From: Theocolax elegans
Taxonomy: Eukaryota > Arthropoda > Insecta > Hymenoptera > Cerocephalidae
DNA length: 64,000 bases
Assembly (NCBI GenBank): GCA_026168455.1
Contig: CM047426.1
Coordinates: 63,129,562 to 63,193,561, forward strand
Direction of reading: 5' to 3'
Below, piece after piece: positions 32,938 through 42,075 of the stretch; the first letter of the stretch is position 1; each line of letters opens with the position of its first letter. The translations under genes were made by a program, and so were the position numbers. Under the pieces are notes generated by a model that had not been told where the DNA came from, did not search any database, and was given only the letters and a program-made list of their open reading frames with translations.

Positions 32938-33535
32938 ATGCTTGACATAAGTAAGCGCTTTAAAAATTTATCCTTTCAAAGGTTTACTTGCAAAAAGAAA
33001 ATAAGTGACTTCAGGAACCATTTCTTAATAAAAATTTTGAAACTTGAAATTAAAGACATCAATTTTCATATAAATTACCTTAACAAATCTTTAAATAAAC
33101 TAAAACACAAGATCGTTAATTGTAAACTGGAAGAAAGTATCGCTAAAAAACTTTTTTATTTGACTACTAAAAAATGTTATGGTATTCGCGATAAACATAA
33201 TGCACTTTTATTTAAAAATTTAAACAATTAAATGAACAAAAAACAAGAAACACTTTGACTATTTCAGACAAATGTGACTGGCTTGTTAACTTGACAAATG
33301 TTCTTATTCCGAATGATGTAAAAACTCATGCTCCGAAATCAGTAGTTATAGATACAATTAAAGACTTAGAAAACTGTTTGCAAACTTTGGACATTAATAA
33401 TACAACATTAAGCCAGAAATTAGAGAAAAAGTGACTAATATTATTGATAATACTATTAAGAAAAAAATTCATACAAATATCACGGAAAAAAACTTTAAAA
33501 ACCAACTTTTTGCAACAAAATATATATATAAAAAG
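32938..33535 (+). pseudogene. Penelope P2, N-terminal coding region
   Basis: Two frames (32938-33231 and the continuation to 33535, with frameshifts near 33230 and 33410) encode a lysine-rich, helical N-terminus: FLIKILKLEIKDINFHINYL, LFYLTTKKCYGIRDKHNALL, then VLIPNDVKTHAPKSVVIDTI. This matches what is known of the variable N-terminal part of Penelope proteins, which precedes the reverse transcriptase: a coiled region, an NL-x-N-x-x-IP-type motif and an acidic helix. No catalytic residue is included. Identification is by position after the terminal repeat and by style of sequence. Confidence 0.5.
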
Positions 33536-35260
33536 TGTATGTAACCGGATCAGCTTCTGTTGCGAGTGCAAAACGCTTACTGCGTGCATACTCTCGCACT
33601 ATTTTCCTTCTGCATTAATTCTAAAAAAGCACTGTCGTTTTTTAAGAATTTAATTTAAATATAAAAGTTTATTGCTATTTTTTGTCAAATTCGATAATAT
33701 AAACTTACTTTAGAGTATCTGTAAATTTCAGATTAATAAATAAATTTACTGCAATGAATGAAATAAGCTTAGAATTTAGAGAAAATATTAAAAATTTAAA
33801 TGATTTATCTGTAGTTTTAATATAAAAAAGTTTTTAATGGTCTTTTTAATTGTTAAGATACCATAATTTTCAATGTCACTTTTAAACAAATTGCGGTTAA
33901 AACATCAACTTACCTTTTATATTGCGTTATAATGCAACTTTTGAGGAGTGAAATAAGCCTAAACGGAAGTGTGTACGATGCCTGTATGCTGTAGAAATTA
34001 GATATTTAATAGAACTAAATATTTGGGAATAAAATTGATACCACTTTACCACTACGAAGACCTTTAATAATTCCTACATTAAAAGTATTTAGAAGCAATA
34101 GTTAATAAATTATATAAAATTAAAAATGGCTGGAAATTGACAGTTTTTTTTAAATTTGCAATAAAACTAATAAACAAAATCGAACGCAGCTAGGCTTACT
34201 ATCATTTGATTTTTAACCTTAAAGCTTTTAAGGCTTATTATTATTTAATTTTAATTTTAAATTATTTGAAATTTTAACCTCGATCTTAATTTTGATTCTT
34301 ATCGATTCCTTTAAATGAAATAGATATTTACACTACAAACTTTAATTCATTATACATAATATATTTATTAGTATTTGAATTATATAGTTTTTTTGTATAT
34401 TCTAACAATGTTTGGATTAGCTTTATTTTGATTGTTTTTATAAAAAAATTTTAATGCAAAATAGATAATTTTTAAATTTTAAATTCATCGCTTTCTTACG
34501 TAACTATATAGATGTAAGATTCTAATTTCCAATTACTTGCTTTGTTTCAGTTATTTTGACTGATTGATTAGTAGAACCCATTTTGACTATTCGTATCTTC
34601 TGTGCGATATTACCTGTTTCTTCCGAGTGAAGCTGTTTCTTCTGTTCTTTCCAACTTTTCTAAGCTCAGTGCTTTATGGTAAGCTATAATATTATTTAAA
34701 TTTAAAGCTAAAATATTATTTATTTAAAGCTTACAAATAATATTCTCGAAATTTTCTTTGAAAGGCTAATGCAGTCTTGCCAGGAATCTCTTTGTCAGTG
34801 TTTTGTTCCAGACATTGGGAGCTTACAGAAGTATTTTATGTAATCTTCCGCTAACTTTCAAACAAACCATTCGTAAATGTTACGGAAACCCTTTCAAATA
34901 TCTTGATGGAACTCTAACTGCAAAATTTCATGAAATATCATAAGGCGCGCCAGCGCCTGACGCAAGTATGCAGGCGCGTAAGCCCTCCCGATCGAAAAAA
35001 AAGTTAAAATTTAACTAAAAAATTTACTTAAAAATTTAGTTAAAAATGTAGCTATTATCAGTTAAATTTTCAATTACAAGGATTCAAATTTTTCAGAATA
35101 ATATTTAATTAAAAATTTGATTATTATTAGCTATATTTTTAACTGAATATTTAAGTAAATGTTATGTTGCCCATAAAACAAAAATGCAGTTGAAAATTCA
35201 GTTAATTAAACATTTAATTGAAAATGTAACTATTATTAAGTAAATTTTTTAATTTTTGAG
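33536..35260. other. AT-rich DNA, no gene recognised
   Basis: Long stretches of A/T-rich sequence with repeated AAATTTAGTTAAAAAT-like words near 35010-35240. No coding frame with recognisable domains was seen. Confidence 0.5.
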
Positions 35261-35421
35261 GCCTGCGATGGCCCCGGCCGATTGATACAAGCACCACTGG
35301 CGAATGTATTTTCAACAAGTGCTTTCTTCACCATGACATCGTATGACCTCCGTCGCTGATTAGCACCGGTTTGGGAGCATAAAAAGAGCGACGTTAAAAT
35401 AATAATAAAAAAAAAAAAAGT
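35261..35421 (+). mobile_element. tRNA-derived SINE lacking its promoter
   Basis: Same SINE family as 6415-6632. It begins GGCCTGCGATGGC and then jumps directly to CCCCGGCCGATTGAT, so about 52 bases from box A through box B are missing. The joint has a three-base overlap (GGC). The body and the CTCCGTCGCTGATTAGC tail and poly(A) are intact. Confidence 0.8.
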
Positions 35422-35892
35422 AAATTTTTAATTATATAATTTGGTTATTATTAACTATATTTTTAACTGAATATTTAACTAACTATTTAGTTGCACTGAA
35501 AATAAAAATATAGTTAAAAATTTAATTAATACACCGTTTACGAAATTTAATTATTCCAACGTTATAAAAGTTGCCACGTGGGAAATGTTCGTTGCTCTTC
35601 AACGTTACTTAGACGTTGTTTCAACGTTGGTTTCCACCCATCGCGGCAATTTACAAAATATTAGCGGAAATTTCCCACGTTACAGCAACGTTTCTCCAAC
35701 ATTGCTGCAACTTTCATAACAACTTTGGAATGTTGCTAAATTAATGTTGGCACAACGATTCCGCAACGTTGAATGCTGTTAGGAATAGCCGAAGGATATA
35801 ACTCGAAAATAATAGGAGGTAAACAGTCAAACCGATATTTAAACGAACAATTGTTTTTGTAGATGTGAAATATTTAAGTTTAAATATTGGTT
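35422..35892. repeat. AACGTT-rich stretch
   Basis: Between about 35550 and 35790 the words CAACGTT, AACGTTG, ACGTTAC and close variants occur about ten times at irregular spacing. No frame and no known element is evident. Confidence 0.4.
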
Positions 35893-36978
35893 TTGTTATC
35901 AGATAAAAAATATCACAAGAAAAATATTGAATTTGTAAAACAATTATTGTTGGAGAATAACTACAAAAAAAGTATTATTAAATCAAATATAAAATCTAGA
36001 ATTGACCGACGCGGTGGCGGAGTGGCGGAGACACACCTCGGCCGATCACCAAAGTTAAGCAGCACTGAGTGCGGTTCGTACTTGGATGGGTGACACCATT
36101 CTTGTGCGGCTTTCGGGATCGGTTAAGTGTTTTTCCACACTTCACAACGTGAGCGGGAGGTGTGAAACATTCGGTTTCGGTGTCAAGGCCTACGCAATGT
36201 GACTTTGACACCCAAAAAGAATGTTTCGAATACACCGGCCATCTCGGGTGAGGTTTTCCCTGCTTCACAGGTTTCCCTCATCCACGTGCATAACCCCGGG
36301 CGAATGCGACATGGTGGGGTTTTTAAGGGAGGGATAAAGCACCCACACATAGGTGGTAGGTGGACACCGTTAAAGTCCCCCAGGGGATAAACGGTAGGAA
36401 GTGCCAGGAAAAAGAGTGCACAAAATCAAGAATAAAAAAATATAAAATCTAGAATTTTAAAAAATAATAGTGACAACACCAAAAAATTGACAGTTTATAA
36501 AAAACCTCTTTTGACGTTATCTTTTCCTTTTTTTCAAAATTTTATTAATAAATGTACATCAATGTTAAGAAAATATAATATCAGAATAATTTCCACGGTT
36601 AAAAGAAATTTAAGCTCTATTATAAAATTAGGGAAGGATAAAACTGATAAATTTGACAATAATAATGTAGTATGCAAATTCTCTTGCAATTATTGTTCAG
36701 CAGTCTATATTGGAGAAACAAAAAGAAATCTAAGTGTTCGTATCAAGGAACATAAAAGTAATCGAAATAGTGAATCTGTTGTTACAGCGCATTGTAATCA
36801 ATTTAACCATAACTTTGACTGGAATAATGTTGTAATCCTTGACAAAGAACCGAATTACGAAAAACGCCTAATTTCTGAAATGCTATACATTAATAATCAT
36901 AAGGATGTAGCGATTAACCGAAAAGAAAACGTTGAATTTTTAAACCGAATATATAACAAAATTCTAAGTAAATTTTAA
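35893..36978 (+). pseudogene. Penelope P3: GIY-YIG endonuclease frame, split by SINE
   Basis: The first part (to 36003) reads LLSDKKYHKKNIEFVKQLLL, homologous to the same linker in P1 and P4. After the SINE the frame resumes with SFPFFQNFINKCTSMLRKYN, then VVCKFSCNYCSAVYIGETKR, with a CxxC pair and the GIY-YIG core YIG, then NLSVRIKEHK with the catalytic Arg, and RLISEMLYIN with the catalytic Glu. It ends at 36978. The two parts share the duplicated target codons at the SINE borders and are in the same frame once the insertion is discounted. The reverse transcriptase is missing, so the fragment was already 5'-truncated. Confidence 0.85.
36004..36439 (+). mobile_element. 5S rRNA-derived SINE, copy 1
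   Basis: The head resembles 5S rRNA: CTCGGCCGATCACC, box A-like AAGTTAAGCAGC at 36052-36063 and box C-like GTACTTGGATGGGTGAC at about 36078-36093. It is followed by a body without coding sequence and an A-rich end (AAGAATAAAAAAA). A 17-bp target-site duplication is at 35987-36003 and 36440-36456. A second copy is at 46404-46850. It is a SINE3-type element and not a functional 5S gene. Confidence 0.9.
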
Positions 36979-37158
36979 CATTTGAGACTTGATACAGACG
37001 CTATATATAGACTTTTGTTTACCTCTGGACTGTCAGTTTGACGTTTGAAATTGTCATGCCGTAAACACATTGATTGTATATATTTATGTAAGTGGTAAAG
37101 TTTGAATTTGCAATTCTGTTAATTGTTTGTTAACGAAAGGTTTTTTTAAATAAACAGT

Positions 37159-37198
37159 GCCTGATGAGGTCGACGCATCTTTGTCGACGAAACGTCGC
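37159..37198 (+). ncRNA. Hammerhead ribozyme motif, Penelope P3
   Basis: CTGATGAG, a perfect stem GTCGAC/GTCGAC closed by an eight-base loop (GCATCTTT), then GAAAC and GTC. TGC before and GCA after can pair as helix I. All conserved core positions are present. Helix III is only the self-complementary ACGT, which suggests that two molecules would have to pair. Confidence 0.8.
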
Positions 37199-37262
37199 AA
37201 TTTCTGTATTGAAATTTGTGTTTTTTTGGTTTCTTTAACATCCAACCAACCTGCCCTCATTC

Positions 37263-37664
37263 AGTTCAAGAATGAATTCCAATTTTATAAAACGAAAAAA
37301 ACATCTCACTTCTGTGCTGAAGCGCGCAAATTTTTTAGCGATTTCACAATGCAATGGTTTTTGTTATTGGCATTGAAAAAATTTTGCTTCCACATACTCG
37401 AATGTAGAATTTTGTGCTCTTTCAGAATCCCTGGTCAAATATGTGGCCAGATTTAAAGGAGAAATGACAAAACCAATTTAAATACTACAAAAAACACCAT
37501 TATTAATTAAAAAAAAAACTTTTACTCCATTTTTTTCAGAATGTTATTGCAAATATAATCTATGCTCAAAATATGAAGAAAGGTGAAGAGAATAGTTGCT
37601 GTTTAAATCAGTATTTTTAGAATAATACACGTTTTTTCAAATTATTGTTAATTTATCGAATAAG
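37263..37664. other. AT-rich DNA, no gene seen
   Basis: No motif recognised up to the MITE. Confidence 0.5.
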
Positions 37665-37666
37665 TA

Positions 37667-37915
37667 CACCGAGAAATTCTTGGGGCACCCTCTGTACTTA
37701 TGTGAAGGACAAATACAGTAATTACCTTTAGTACAGCAGCTCTCCTAGTTTTGGGAGCTCTGCTATCCTAAATGACGAAAAAGAGTTTTGTTTTGCGACT
37801 ACAGCGCCACTTTTGAACAGTTCTTATAACATTTTGGGGCAACAGCCGTCCTAAACATCGTACGAATGCACGAATAATGTAGTTGGACATCGGGTACCCC
37901 AAGAATTTCTCGGTG
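37667..37915. mobile_element. Small MITE with about 22-bp terminal inverted repeats and TA flanks
   Basis: The left end reads CACCGAGAAATTCTTGGGG and the right end is its inverted complement, extended with one mismatch through ACCC. Both ends are bordered by TA, the target of Tc1/mariner-type transposases. The 249-bp interior has no coding sequence. It is non-autonomous. Confidence 0.8.
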
Positions 37916-37952
37916 TAAGCTTGAATCATCAAAATAACTTATATATTATTAT

Positions 37953-38394
37953 GAGCCGCGGTGGTTCATGGGTAGAGCTCCCGACTCTCACACCGAGGGT
38001 AGTGGGTTCGATCCCAGACGTGTACCTCTGAAAATTTTTTCATGTGCATTTTTCGAACACCCCGACTCAGTGGCTCGGCGTGTCACTATAATGTGACGCC
38101 AGTTCAGGTGCGCGTGCGTTTCATGCACTTGTCAGTGCATGAGAGGCACGGGCATCTGAACTATAGGGAACGTTAGGGACGCGAAGATGTAAAGAGGATC
38201 GCGGTGATTCCATCGGGAGGACAGGAAACTGTAATTATTAGACTAATTACAGTGACCGATGATATCTTCCGATGGACACAAGCACCACTGTTTCAACTAC
38301 ATGTGCTTTACAGACACACCGTTCACCTCCGTCGCTGATTAGCCCTGGCAGCATAAATAGAGCGACGTTAAATAACAAAAAAAAAAAAAATATT
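37953..38394 (+). mobile_element. Long tRNA-derived SINE
   Basis: The tRNA-like head has box A (TGGTTCATGGGTAGAGCT) and box B (GGGTTCGATCCC near 38004-38015). The body is longer than that of the other SINEs and contains a long hairpin at 38102-38161 and a smaller one near 38228-38252. The 3' part (CACAAGCACCACTG ... CTCCGTCGCTGATTAGC ... AGCGACGTTAAA, then poly(A)) matches the SINEs at 6415 and 35261. So different tRNA heads share one tail. Confidence 0.85.
38102..38161 (+). other. Hairpin resembling a small-RNA precursor inside the SINE
   Basis: GTTCAG at the 5' end pairs with CTGAAC at the 3' end, and TTTCATGCACT pairs with AGTGCATGAGA around a TGTC loop, with partly paired GC-rich sequence between. 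The fold is about 60 bases long. There is no evidence of processing. Confidence 0.5.
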
Positions 38395-39010
38395 ATTATA
38401 GCTTCTTTGATAAACATAAATGTCTTATCATATAGTTTATGCATGGCGGGATCTATATGGCCATCGTAAATGTATCAAAAAAGTAACAAATTGTAAATTT
38501 TCGAACATTTTAGGCGTTATTTGCAGATTATAAGGTAGATAAAAATTTTTTTCACTAAAAAATTACTGGTTTAAAGTGCAACTATTCTTTTCGCTTTTCT
38601 TCACATTTTGAGTGTACATTAGAATAAAAATATCTTTGATTCTAACTCCCATATTTTCTTTATTTATTTATCTTTTAATTACACCTTTTCTATATCTAAC
38701 GTATATTCCATAATAGTTTTCTGCAATTGAAAGTACTGAAATCAAAAACGCCTTCCAAGAAGGTGTCAAAACCCGCAAGTATTGTGTTATTCTAATTAAA
38801 CTTTGAAAATTGTTATCTGATAAATAAATAATTTTAATTCTAACTCCCTTATTTTATCTATTTCTTTGAATATTAACTAAACATTTTTTTAAATATTACG
38901 AAAATTTCATATAAAAAATTTCTGCAATTGAACGAACTGAAATCAAACTGAAATCGACAAATATTTTGAATCGTACTATAAATTTATATTTTAAATAAAC
39001 ACTAGCCAAG
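38395..39010 (+). repeat. Unclassified interspersed repeat, copy 1
   Basis: From about 38640 to 38990 the sequence has the words TTTGAAAATTGTTATCTGAT, CTAACTCCC(T)TATTTTAT, TTTCTGCAATTGAA and CTGAAATCAAACTGAAATCG. The same series occurs at 44590-44700 and, inverted, at 63650-63960. It is followed by CACTAGCCAAGATGCTCGCT with GCTCGCTTCGCTCGC. No coding capacity is visible; a Helitron-like non-coding element is a possibility only. Confidence 0.5.
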
Positions 39011-39896
39011 ATGCTCGCTTCGCTCGCAGTTAAATAGTATTGTTAACATAATAATTCTTTACCATCAAATTACATGTAATGTAATATTCAAAAAATTACT
39101 TTTTAAAAACTATTTAGTAAAATAATTTATAGTACTAGTAATTAAATAAATATTACAATTATATAATTTGTTGGGGATAAATCCGTAATTATTAATAGAA
39201 GAATGATCATTTTTACTATCTATACCATTAACAATTTTTGTTACTCCCAATTAATCCTATTCCAATTAATTCTAATATTATTATTTACATTAATACCTGA
39301 TAAACTTTATATAATTCATAATAGATCGATTCATATTAATAAATTATTAATTATAACATTCTAATTTTGAATTTAAAATATCACATGTACTAGGATGACA
39401 AATATTAGAAGTTCAAATAGAAATAACGATTTGTTTTTACAATTTTTGATATATTGTTTTGTTATATTATTTTTGATATATTGTTTACTTATATATATAT
39501 ATATCCCCATTAAAAAATCTCACTGGAGATCTCAGATCATATCCCAGGTAAGATGTCATACCAAAAACTCATTTCAGCAATTTTTCGTTCATTACACGTT
39601 TTAAACCTTCTTATGTCGATTGATAACTTGTTTAAATGGGTATCATACTCAATTACAAATACAAATTTCGCACCAGAAAATAGCAGACGAAAAAACAACT
39701 AATATACTTATAACAATTAATAAAAACAAATTTACACAAAAACAGGAGTTAGTTGCCCTCCGTTATGTAATTATCTATCGTTTTACAAAGCTTCAAGTTA
39801 CTATAACAACATGTCACCGAGAAAACCTTGAAAAATGCAATATTCTTATAATTTCTTGTATGAAAAATAAAATTCAACTCTTCAGACATTTTCGAA
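39011..39896. other. AT-rich DNA, no gene recognised
   Basis: The frame 39620-40180 runs into the TC tract and has no domain. Nothing else is recognisable. Confidence 0.5.
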
Positions 39897-39897
39897 A

Positions 39898-39960
39898 TTT
39901 CAATGAAAACAGCTTCAGCCCGGATTTGAACCGGGACCTAGCTCTTACTCTCGCACTCTA
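39898..39960 (-). mobile_element. tRNA-like SINE fragment
   Basis: The minus strand contains CCCGGTTCAAATCCGGGCT, a complete T-arm (CCCGG/CCGGG stem) with a box B. A clear box A and acceptor stem are not seen; upstream is TC/GA-rich. Best read as a SINE or tRNA-pseudogene fragment. Confidence 0.5.
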
Positions 39961-40126
39961 TTACTCTAACTTTCGTTTTCTCTCTATCTCTCATTCTCTC
40001 TATCTCTCATTCTCTCCATCTCTCATTCTCTCCATCTCTCACTCTCTCTCTCTCTCTCATTCTCTCTCTCACTCTCTCTCTCATTCTCTCTCCCTCATTC
40101 TCTCTCTCGCTCTCTCTCTCTCTCTC

Positions 40127-40838
40127 TTTACGTTACAAAGGCAGTTGTCTCCTTGTGCGTGCTCGAATTTTGCTGTCTAATGCTTTAATTATTCCTCACT
40201 TTGACTATGCTTGTCTCGTATTTTTAGATCTTCCATCTTATCTTAATATTAAAGTTCAACACATGTGTAATACCGTTGTTAGATTTATTTTTCATCTAAA
40301 ACGTGAGGTAGCATTGCAGCCTTTCTATGATCAGCTAAACTGGCTTCCATTAAATGTTCAAAGGAAATATTTCCTTGGTCTTTTATGTATAAATTGTTGG
40401 CCACCCAAACAGCTCAATATTTATTCGATAAGCTGGCTTTTGTTGGCATTGAATTGCGTAGATCCAAACGAGTAAATACTGTTTGTAACCTACCTAATGT
40501 TAAGAATCTTGCGTGTAAATCTTCGTTTATTTATTTAGCAATGGAAACGTGGGATAATATCATATCTAGAATAAGAGAGTGCTCTAATGTAAATATTTTT
40601 AAAATGTATTATAAAAATTTCTCCACGAGGATGGATAGCGACTTATCCGATTTTATGTCCAATGCTTGCGACGTAGATTATTTTAATTTTAATTTAGCGT
40701 GAATTATTATTTTACATATGTATTATCGGTTATATTAATTCTTCTTTAGTTGTCTAATTTATTTTATATGTTCTATTTTATATGATTAGAGCCATCCGGT
40801 TATATCAACTTTGGCGCAAATAAATATAGTTATCAATC
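40127..40838 (+). pseudogene. LINE 3' end, ORF2 C-terminal fragment, copy 1
   Basis: The sequence starts abruptly in the TC tract with VRARILLSNALIIPHFDYACLV in the plus frame, the C-terminal block of LINE ORF2 proteins (compare PHFDYACAVY in the LINE at 14430). It continues with LKREVALQPFYDQLNWLPL; a frameshift near 40400 leads to the frame that ends at 40702. A 3' untranslated region ending in AATAAATATAGTTATCAATC follows. No catalytic part is present. Confidence 0.75.
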
Positions 40839-40870
40839 GATCTCTCATTCTCTCTCTCTCTCTCTCTCTC

Positions 40871-41582
40871 TTTACGTTACAAAGGCAGTTGTCTCCTTGT
40901 GCGTGCTCGAATTTTGCTGTCTAATGCTTTAATTATTCCTCACTTTGACTATGCTTGTCTCGTATTTTTAGATCTTCCATCTTATCTTAATATTAAAGTT
41001 CAACACATGTGTAATACCGTTGTTAGATTTATTTTTCATCTAAAACGTGAGGTAGCATTGCAGCCTTTCTATGATCAGCTAAACTGGCTTCCATTAATGT
41101 TCAAAGGAAATATTTCCTTGGTCTTTTATGTATAAATTGTTGGCCACCCAAACAGCTCAATATTTATTCGATAAGCTGGCTTTTGTTGGCATTGAATTGC
41201 GTAGATCCAAACGAGTAAATACTGTTTGTAACCTACCTAATGTTAAGAATCTTGCGTGTAAATCTTCGTTTATTTATTTAGCAATGGAAACGTGGGATAA
41301 TATCATATCTAGAATAAGAGAGTGCTCTAATGTAAATATTTTTAAAATGTATTATAAAAATTTCTCCACGAGGATGGATAGCGACTTATCCGATTTTATG
41401 TCCAATGCTTGCGACGTAGATTATTTTAATTTTAATTTAGCGTGAATTATTATTTTACATATGTATTATCGGTTATATTAATTCTTCTTTAGTTGTCTAA
41501 TTTATTTTATATGTTCTATTTTATATGATTAGAGCCATCCGGTTATATCAACTTTGGCGCAAATAAATATAGTTATCAATCG
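40871..41582 (+). pseudogene. LINE 3' end, copy 2 of the tandem duplication
   Basis: The same sequence as 40127-40838 displaced by 744 bases, with the same 5' truncation point. The only difference I noticed is one base less in an AAA run near 41096. The TC tract between the copies is part of the repeated unit. This is a tandem duplication and not two independent insertions. Confidence 0.85.
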
Positions 41583-41650
41583 ATCTCTCATTCTCTCTCT
41601 CTCTCTCTCCCTTTCTCTCTCTCTCTCTCTCTACCTCTAATTCTCTCTAT

Positions 41651-42075
41651 CACCTGGATATGTAAGTTTAAGTTTAATCAGCATTGATGTGTCATTTCAT
41701 CTGTCATTTCTTCTGTATTTCATTGCGTCATTATACGTCATTTTTGTTACTATTTATTTATTTATTCATTGTATTCATTATATATAATCTTTTTTATTTT
41801 ATATTGCGGTTGATATGCGAACGCTAACTATTTTGTTATTTAACTATTTTGTTATTTATTTTTAAGTTTTAATTTATTAATCTATTAATCAATTGTACAT
41901 ATATTTTATTTTGTTATTTTAATTCTTTACTATGTCATGGTTTCTATTTTATATTTATGTTATGCAATTTTATATTATTATCTAGTTTTAAAAAAGTTTT
42001 ACTCTATGTATCAGTTCGCTTTAGTGCCTAGGGGGTTTCTACCCCATATTTGGCCCAATAAATACATCAATCAAT
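41651..42075 (+). mobile_element. LINE 3' untranslated end of another family
   Basis: Non-coding AT-rich sequence ending in GGGGGTTTCTACCCC, then CCAATAAATACATCAATCAATC. The GGGG-loop-CCCC hairpin before AATAAA and the tetranucleotide tail match the 3' end of the L2/Kiri-like LINE at 13806-13860. It is bordered by TC repeat on both sides. Confidence 0.65.

Larger units (their letters stand above)
32388..33535 (+). mobile_element. Penelope-like element P2, 5' part
   Basis: Plus-strand 5' portion: a terminal repeat (32388-32660) homologous to the inverted terminal region of P1, with a hammerhead-like motif, then the N-terminal Penelope coding region (32938-33535). It is lost beyond about 33535, before the reverse transcriptase. 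Having the ribozyme motif at the 5' side here and at the 3' side in P1, P3, P4 and P5 fits the pseudo-LTR organisation known for Penelope elements. Confidence 0.65.
35893..37262 (+). mobile_element. Penelope-like element P3, 3' part interrupted by a 5S SINE
   Basis: Plus-strand 3' part: linker after the reverse transcriptase, GIY-YIG endonuclease, 3' untranslated region, hammerhead motif and a 3' end near CTGCCCTCAT. A 5S-derived SINE with a 17-bp target-site duplication splits the coding frame. The terminal CCCTCA is shared with the 3' ends of P4 and P5. Confidence 0.85.

Noticed and set aside
36050..36095. A functional 5S rRNA gene
   Set aside because: Only the inner promoter part resembles 5S; the rest is a SINE body with poly(A) and target-site duplication.
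37157..37456. The 99-codon frame starting at the hammerhead of P3
   Set aside because: It overlaps the ribozyme motif and the 3' end of the element and has no recognisable domain.
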